In this document: in pieces, positions 59,981-64,000 of the stretch
Position numbering within the stretch: position 1 is the stretch's first letter
Layout of the letters: each line of letters opens with the position of its first letter
DNA from: Methyloprofundus sp.
GTDB lineage: Bacteria; Pseudomonadota; Gammaproteobacteria; Methylococcales; Methylomonadaceae
NCBI GenBank assembly: GCA_016592635.1
Contig: AP023240.1
Location: forward strand, 2,521,630 to 2,585,629
Length of the DNA stretch: 64,000 nucleotides
Reading direction: 5' to 3'
The notes under the pieces: generated by a model
Seen by the model: only the letters and a program-made list of their open reading frames with translations
Databases searched by the model: none
What the model was told of the DNA's origin: nothing
Made by a program: the position numbers and the translations under genes

Positions 59981-61675
59981 GTGGCAGTCATTACAATAAG
60001 CCCTGATCAAATTACTAAGAAAAAACGTAAAGGACCTAAAGGTCATGCCGTTGATCTCAAAGCATTAGAAGAAATACAAGCACTGTTAGCCGATGAATCT
60101 CGCCAAAGTGATTTATTAATTGAGCATTTACATAAAATACAGGATAACTATCAGCACATATCCTCTAAACATCTCGTGGCTCTGGCTCACGAAATGAAAC
60201 TTTCTCCTGCTGAAGTCTTTGAAGTCGCTTCTTTTTACCATCATTTCGATATCGTCAAAGAAGGCCAAACTCCACCACCACCGTTAACTGTTCGTGTTTG
60301 TGAATCGTTGACTTGTGCCATGTCAGGCTCAAACGAACTAACTGATGCTCTAGAGCAAGGCTTAAATACTGAACAAGTACGTATTCAAAAAGTACCTTGC
60401 GTAGGACGCTGCCAACATGCACCCGTTGCTGTCGTTGGCCAAAACCCAATAGATGAAGCTAGCCCTGCAACTGTCATTAGTGCCGTAGATGCGAACGCGA
60501 TTACTGCCAACGTTACCGATTACACCAGTATGCAGCAATATTATGCTGATAATGGCTATCAAACCTTAAAAGGCGTAATGGAAGGTACGATTAGCAAAGA
60601 AAGCGTTATCAAAAAAATGGAAGATTCCGGCCTCCGTGGTTTAGGTGGAGCTGGTTTTCCAGCAGGCAGAAAATGGCGTATTGTTAAGAGTTTCGCAGGA
60701 CCGCGCCTAATGGCGGTTAATATTGACGAAGGTGAACCTGGTACTTTTAAAGATCGTCATTATTTAGAATCAGACCCACATCGTTTCCTAGAAGGCATGA
60801 TTATTGCCGCTCTTTGTGTAGGTTGTGATGAAATTTATATTTACCTACGTGATGAATATGCTGGCTGTCGTGAAATCTTGACTAAAGAAATTGCCAATTT
60901 AGAAAACAATCCACCTTCAGGTAAATATCGTTTACCTCCTATTCATCTGCGTCGTGGTGCAGGTGCTTATATTTGTGGTGAAGAATCGGCCATGGTTGAG
61001 TCTATTGAAGGCAAGCGCGGTATGCCACGCCTCAGACCACCCTTTTTAGCAGAAGTCGGTTTATTTGGTCGCCCAACCCTTGAACATAATATGGAATCTG
61101 TTTACTGGGTACGTGATATTGTTGAAAAAGGCCCAGAATGGTTTACCTCATATGGTCGTCATGAGCGCAAAGGGCTACGTTCTTTCTCTATTTCAGGACG
61201 TGTTAACAAGCCTGGCGTACACTTGGCACCTGCTGGTATCACCATGCGTGAACTGATTGCTGAATATTGCGAAGGTATGCAAGAAGATCACGAATTCTAT
61301 GGTTATTTCCCGGGCGGTGCTTCAGGTGGAATTTTACCTGAATCAATGGCCGATATTCCGATGGATTTCGATACTTTAAATGAACATGGCTGTTTTATTG
61401 GTTCAGCAGCGGTAGTGGTCTTTTCCAAACAAGATAGCGTAAAAGAACTGGCTTTAAATGCCATGAAGTTCTTTGAAGAAGAGTCTTGTGGTCAATGCAC
61501 GCCTTGTCGCGTAGGAACAGCCAAAGCAGCTACTTTAATGGAAGAGCAAGACTGGAATACCGAACTATTAGAAGAATTATCATCTGTCATGGTTGATGCG
61601 TCTATCTGTGGTTTAGGTCAAGCTGCACCCAACCCAGTACGTTGCGCAATTAAGTACTTTCCAGAAGAAATCTAA
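59981..61675 (+). CDS. fdsB: NAD-dependent formate dehydrogenase, fused gamma-beta (FdsGB-like) subunit
   Basis: Carries electrons from the formate-oxidising alpha subunit to NAD. From GTG 59981, preceded by GGAGG at eight bases, it has 564 residues; a TTG 18 codons upstream has no such site. The N-terminal NuoE-like part (about 45-150) has all four [2Fe-2S] cysteines (CESLTC, CVGRC). The NuoF part (about 190-560) has GLGGAGFPAGRKWR, NIDEGEPGTFKDRHYLE, RGAGAYICGEESAMVESIEGKRG and the [4Fe-4S] site ESCGQCTPCRVGT with a fourth Cys in SICGLG. Separate fdsG and fdsB genes are fused here. Next comes a DUF29 gene, then the alpha subunit. Confidence 0.93.
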   Translation: MAVITISPDQITKKKRKGPKGHAVDLKALEEIQALLADESRQSDLLIEHLHKIQDNYQHISSKHLVALAHEMKLSPAEVFEVASFYHHFDIVKEGQTPPPPLTVRVCESLTCAMSGSNELTDALEQGLNTEQVRIQKVPCVGRCQHAPVAVVGQNPIDEASPATVISAVDANAITANVTDYTSMQQYYADNGYQTLKGVMEGTISKESVIKKMEDSGLRGLGGAGFPAGRKWRIVKSFAGPRLMAVNIDEGEPGTFKDRHYLESDPHRFLEGMIIAALCVGCDEIYIYLRDEYAGCREILTKEIANLENNPPSGKYRLPPIHLRRGAGAYICGEESAMVESIEGKRGMPRLRPPFLAEVGLFGRPTLEHNMESVYWVRDIVEKGPEWFTSYGRHERKGLRSFSISGRVNKPGVHLAPAGITMRELIAEYCEGMQEDHEFYGYFPGGASGGILPESMADIPMDFDTLNEHGCFIGSAAVVVFSKQDSVKELALNAMKFFEEESCGQCTPCRVGTAKAATLMEEQDWNTELLEELSSVMVDASICGLGQAAPNPVRCAIKYFPEEI

Positions 61676-61689
61676 TAAACAGGTCAGTA

Positions 61690-62127
61690 ATGATTAATTA
61701 CCACAACGATTTTTATGGCTGGACACAGGAGCAAGCAGCCTTTCTTAAAGAGGGAAAGCTTGCTGAACTGGATATTGAAAATTTACTTGAGGAAGTCGAA
61801 ACAATGGGACGCAGTGAAAAACGCGAATTAGATAGTCGCTTGACTGTGTTATTGATTCATTTGCTTAAATGGCAATATCAACCTATCCGCCGTGGCCGTA
61901 GCTGGCAATTAACCATTAAAGGACAACGCATTAATTTCTCAGAAACTTTAGAAGATAATCCAAGTATCAAGCCGCAGCTTGATACTATCCTGAAAAGAGC
62001 TTATGCAAAATCTATCATTAAAGCTTGTCAAGAAACAGCATTAGATGAACAGACTTTTCCAAGTGATTGCCCTTGGACGCTCTCTCAGGTTTTGGACGAT
62101 AATTTTTACCCAAATGCAGGTGAATAA
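61690..62127 (+). CDS. DUF29 protein inside the formate dehydrogenase operon
   Basis: A 145-residue DUF29 protein (YGWTQEQAAFLKEGKLAELDIENLLEEVETMGRSEKREL in pattern, with a C-terminal CPWTLSQVLDDNFYP end). DUF29 proteins are common in cyanobacteria and methylotrophs and have no known function. It lies 15 bases after the fdsB stop and six bases before the alpha subunit, in the same direction, an unusual insertion into the fds operon. Confidence 0.85.
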   Translation: MINYHNDFYGWTQEQAAFLKEGKLAELDIENLLEEVETMGRSEKRELDSRLTVLLIHLLKWQYQPIRRGRSWQLTIKGQRINFSETLEDNPSIKPQLDTILKRAYAKSIIKACQETALDEQTFPSDCPWTLSQVLDDNFYPNAGE

Positions 62128-62132
62128 ATACT

Positions 62133-64000
62133 ATGGCTGCAAATCCAGATACTTTAAATAACCCTATGATCAATTTTAAGCTTGATGGTGAAGATGTAAC
62201 CGCTTTCGCTGACGAAACCATCTTGCAAACCGCAAAACGCTATGACAAAGAAATTCCACACCTTTGTTACACGGAAGGTTTACGCGCTGACGGCAACTGT
62301 CGTGCCTGTGTCGTAGAAATTGATGGAGAAAGAACCTTAGCCCCCTCTTGTTGCCGTATGCCGACTAAAGGCATGAATGTGCAAGCAAATAGCGAACGTG
62401 CCTTAAAATCACAAAAAATGGTGCTTGAGCTACTAAAATCAGATATGCCTGAGCAAGATGAATCTCCCTATAAGCTCGACTCTGAATTAGATATTTGGGT
62501 TAAAAAACTACAAGTTGGTACACCGCGCTTTAAATCACGCGCCCAACCACCTGCTGATTTATCTCACCCTGCCATCGCAGTGAATATGGATGCTTGTATC
62601 CAGTGTACTCGTTGCCTACGCGCATGTCGGGAAGAGCAAATGAATGATGTCATCGGCTTTGCCAATCGTGGCGCACATGCTGAAATTGTATTTGATATTG
62701 CTGACCCTATGGCCGCAAGTAGCTGTGTTGCTTGTGGTGAGTGTGTACAAGCTTGTCCTACTGGCGCATTAATGCCGGCAGATAATGTCGGTTTAGAAGT
62801 TGCTGATAAAACAGTTAACTCAACTTGCCCATATTGTGGTGTTGGTTGCTTAATCAAATATCATGTCAAAGAAGACAAGATCCTGTTTACCGAAGGCCGT
62901 GACGGTGATACCAACAAATTCCGCCTTTGTGTAAAAGGGCGCTATGGCTTTAACTATATTCACAACCCATTACGTTTAACCAAACCACTGATTAGACGTG
63001 AGGGTGCTGCTAAAACAACTGCACTGCTGGATCCTAATGATTTAGATAGTGTTTTCCGCGAAGCAACTTGGGATGAAGCATTAGATTTTGCAGCTAACGG
63101 CTTGAAAAAAATTCGTGACGAAAAAGGTAAAAAAGCATTAGCAGGCTTAGGCTCGGCTAAAGGCAGTAATGAAGAAGCCTATTTATTCCAGAAACTGATC
63201 AGAACAGGCTTTGGCTCCAACAATGTGGATCACTGTACTCGCCTATGTCATGCATCTTCAGTGGTTGCCTTATTGGAATGTTTAGGTTCCGGAGCGGTTT
63301 CCAACCCAGTTGAAGATGTAAAATTAGCGGAAGTTGTGGTTATTATTGGTTCCAATCCAACAGTAAACCACCCTGTTGGCGCAACCTTTATGAAAAATGC
63401 GACAAAAACGGGAACCAAGATTATTTTAATCGACCCAAATCGTACTGCAATTGCCAAATATGCCTCGCATCATTTAGCCTTCCGCCCTGATACAGATGTT
63501 GCGCTACTGAACGGGATAATGCATGTTATCTTGGATGAGGGCTTACAAAATGATGCCTACATCAAAAAGCATACTGAAGATTTCGAGTTTATGAAACAAC
63601 ACTTGAAAGATTATAGCCCAGAAAAAGTCGCTCCAATTTGTGGCATAGATCCTGAAACTTTACGTGAAGTAGCCAGACTGTACGCAACCTCAAAAGGCTC
63701 GATGATTCTATGGGGCATGGGGATTTCTCAACATATCCATGGTACAGATAATTCTCGTTGTTTAATTGCCTTAGCCCTAATGACAGGTCAAATTGGCCGC
63801 CCAGGCACAGGCTTACACCCATTACGCGGTCAAAATAACGTTCAAGGTGCTTCAGATGTTGGTCTAATTCCAATGGTTTACCCTGACTATGAGCCTGTTG
63901 AAGATCCAGCCAACCAAGCCAAATATGAAAAACTTTGGGATGTTAAACTAGATCCAAAACGCGGATTGACGACTGTCGAAATGATTCATGCAATTTTAGA
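62133..64000 (+). CDS. fdsA: formate dehydrogenase alpha subunit, cut at window end
   Basis: Molybdenum- or tungsten-pterin catalytic subunit that oxidises formate to CO2, the final step of methanol or methane carbon oxidation. The visible 622 codons from ATG 62133 contain an N-terminal [2Fe-2S] ferredoxin (HLCYTEGLRADGNCRACVV), two [4Fe-4S] ferredoxin sites (CIQCTRCLRAC, CVACGECVQACPTGAL), the catalytic-domain [4Fe-4S] motif CPYCGVGC and the active-site Cys in TRLCHASS (Cys rather than selenocysteine). Pterin-binding stretches such as LAGLGSAKGSNEEAYLFQK and GSNPTVNHPVGATF follow. The frame is open to base 64000; the full protein is usually 920-985 residues. It should join the FdsGB fusion encoded upstream. 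Confidence 0.95.
   Translation, partial: MAANPDTLNNPMINFKLDGEDVTAFADETILQTAKRYDKEIPHLCYTEGLRADGNCRACVVEIDGERTLAPSCCRMPTKGMNVQANSERALKSQKMVLELLKSDMPEQDESPYKLDSELDIWVKKLQVGTPRFKSRAQPPADLSHPAIAVNMDACIQCTRCLRACREEQMNDVIGFANRGAHAEIVFDIADPMAASSCVACGECVQACPTGALMPADNVGLEVADKTVNSTCPYCGVGCLIKYHVKEDKILFTEGRDGDTNKFRLCVKGRYGFNYIHNPLRLTKPLIRREGAAKTTALLDPNDLDSVFREATWDEALDFAANGLKKIRDEKGKKALAGLGSAKGSNEEAYLFQKLIRTGFGSNNVDHCTRLCHASSVVALLECLGSGAVSNPVEDVKLAEVVVIIGSNPTVNHPVGATFMKNATKTGTKIILIDPNRTAIAKYASHHLAFRPDTDVALLNGIMHVILDEGLQNDAYIKKHTEDFEFMKQHLKDYSPEKVAPICGIDPETLREVARLYATSKGSMILWGMGISQHIHGTDNSRCLIALALMTGQIGRPGTGLHPLRGQNNVQGASDVGLIPMVYPDYEPVEDPANQAKYEKLWDVKLDPKRGLTTVEMIHAIL

Overview
The window looks like the chromosome of a gammaproteobacterial methanotroph or methylotroph (order Methylococcales is my best guess). 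The basis is a moderately AT-rich genome, gammaproteobacterial housekeeping genes (zipA, smc, queF, psd, gltX, serS, orn, rsgA), an NAD-dependent tungsten/molybdenum formate dehydrogenase, PQQ-type enzymes, PEP-CTERM exported proteins and many small palindromic repeats. No marker gene such as pmoA or 16S rRNA is present, so the placement is inference.

Layout. 1-4.9 kb: a cut-off exported protein, zipA, smc (minus strand) and queF. 5.1-10.3 kb: a tightly coupled three-gene operon in which each gene overlaps the next. It encodes a cytochrome c-PQQ quinoprotein, a single-chain alpha-beta 2-oxoacid dehydrogenase E1, and an E2-like protein whose catalytic domain is replaced by a NeuD/PglD-type left-handed beta-helix acyltransferase. 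I regard this as one of the two most interesting systems here. 10.6-13.2 kb: an FlhB-like small protein, psd, a brnTA toxin-antitoxin pair, and a mazEF pair in which the toxin is dead and a MITE sits between the two genes. 13.4-19.8 kb: a LVIVD-repeat exported protein, a 7TM diguanylate cyclase and a glycosyltransferase. 19.8-31.9 kb: two tRNA-Glu, tRNA-Ala, gltX, an OmpA/VWA lipoprotein, serS, a fused double CrcB fluoride channel, orn, an M48 protease, rsgA, a roadblock protein, an HvfC-like protein and a secreted LigE-type DNA ligase. 32-37 kb: an XpaC-TelA-SPFH-zinc-ribbon membrane-stress cluster. 37.2-40.3 kb: hoxF, hoxU and hoxY with no hoxH. 41-56.8 kb: a minimal enediyne-type polyketide cassette (unbL, unbV, unbU, pksE, hot-dog thioesterase) plus an RND/MMPL exporter, bracketed by two PEP-CTERM genes. 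57-64 kb: a small membrane protein, a LuxR-type response regulator, a quinoprotein-relay metallohydrolase, a LysR regulator and the formate dehydrogenase operon, cut by the window end.

How the parts connect. The formate dehydrogenase (electron entry to NADH) and the Hox diaphorase are both NADH-linked redox modules. The PksE cassette has every domain needed to make and release a conjugated polyene precursor, but the tailoring enzymes expected for a finished enediyne are not visible nearby. Both PEP-CTERM genes have a sigma-54 (-24/-12) promoter and upstream copies of a shared 17-bp motif, which suggests joint control by one enhancer-binding regulator. Intergenic DNA is crowded with at least five palindromic or MITE-like repeat families, some touching gene ends (zipA stop, mazE C-terminus, a false upstream start for the exporter).
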